From Aquibacillus kalidii (lineage in GTDB: Bacteria > Bacillota > Bacilli > Bacillales > Amphibacillaceae): DNA of 64,000 bases. Of the stretch, positions 63,853-64,000 are shown one piece after another. Made by a program: the position numbers and the translations under genes. Each line of letters opens with the position of its first letter. The stretch's first letter is position 1. The DNA is taken from the NCBI RefSeq assembly GCF_014280935.1, contig NZ_JACLZI010000032.1, positions 85,137-149,136 on the forward strand. Reading direction: 5' to 3'. Under the pieces are notes generated by a model that saw nothing but the letters and a program-made list of their open reading frames with translations, ran no database searches and was not told where the DNA came from.

Positions 63853-64000
63853 GACGCAAATGCCGCATGAGTTGGCGCAATTCCCACGTGCATTGACGCA
63901 TATGTCTTATGAATTGACGCAATTCTCTCATGGATCGGCGCAATTCTCTCGTGGGAAGACGCATAACGCATATCTCTCATTAGGTGGCGCAATTCCCACG
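63853..64000. repeat. 21-bp degenerate tandem repeat, continuing past the edge
   Basis: At least seven head-to-tail units of about 21 bases, each starting GACGCA or GGCGCA and following a pattern like GRCGCAATTCTCTCATGNATT (seven further bases are inserted in one copy). On the minus strand the open frames read MRELRQ-like repeats, but they have no ribosome site and are better seen as a by-product. The array runs out of the window. Confidence 0.85.

Noticed and set aside
63767..63992. Minus-strand open frames reading MRELRQ-like peptide repeats
   Set aside because: They lie in the 21-bp repeat array, have no ribosome site and run into a terminator. The repeat period is a multiple of three, which alone produces open frames.
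63853..64000. CRISPR array
   Set aside because: Units follow each other every 21 bases with no spacers of separate sequence, and no cas gene is present.
1..64000. tRNA or rRNA genes
   Set aside because: No cloverleaf with conserved arm sequences and no rRNA-like stretch was seen on reading both strands; a tRNA scan would settle it.

Overview
The window is low-GC DNA (by eye roughly 35% G+C) from a Gram-positive bacterium of the Bacillaceae type. Supporting signs are strong AGGAGG-like ribosome binding sites, TTG and GTG starts, rho-independent terminators, a CcpA (cre) site, a BirA operator, LPDTA sorting signals and an ECF-type vitamin transporter. The species cannot be fixed from the sequence. 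A free-living degrader of plant pectin and arabinan fits best.

Left part (1-4200): remnants of a phage- or plasmid-like module. It holds a RusA-like resolvase with a duplicated half, a RadC protein, a small minus-strand pair of mobile-element genes and a decayed third gene.

Defence island (4215-22320): a five-gene type III-like restriction-modification operon (small accessory protein, phospholipase-D/SNF2 helicase, DUF4391 protein, Mod methylase, Res nuclease-helicase); a one-chain GmrSD-type (DUF262/DUF1524) enzyme; a SIR2-HerA pair (the Nezha arrangement); a frameshifted SEC-C gene; a 580-residue HNH protein of unrecognised family; and a scrap of a type I HsdR gene. A terminator ends the island, and a class B penicillin-binding protein follows.

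Middle (25000-33400): small membrane and lipoprotein genes, a cluster of broken genes (ECF sigma factor, an unknown gene, RhuM), a haloperoxidase-like hydrolase, a SpoIIAA-like protein, the RNA helicase DbpA and a second esterase-like hydrolase.

Plant polymer and vitamin part (34300-56750): a very large secreted, wall-anchored arabinanase with cre and AraR-like sites; a beta-lactamase-fold hydrolase; a lone biotin synthase under BirA control; an RlmI-like methylase; a Gfo/Idh/MocA dehydrogenase; a divergent MocR/LysE pair in which both genes are broken; a secreted PL11 rhamnogalacturonan lyase; and, after a cobalamin riboswitch, an apparent vitamin B12 capture-and-import operon. That operon encodes a sortase-anchored protein combining DUF4430 domains with an alpha/alpha-toroid (the two folds of intrinsic factor/transcobalamin), a DUF4430 lipoprotein, EcfT, a fused double EcfA ATPase and an S component. 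It is the most interesting system in the window: it would carry B12 from wall to membrane lipoprotein to transporter.

Right end (56900-64000): a membrane diguanylate cyclase without an inhibitory I-site, then a XylFII-LytS-YesN-like sugar-sensing three-gene set followed by a XylF-like binding lipoprotein, and finally a 21-bp degenerate tandem repeat running off the edge.
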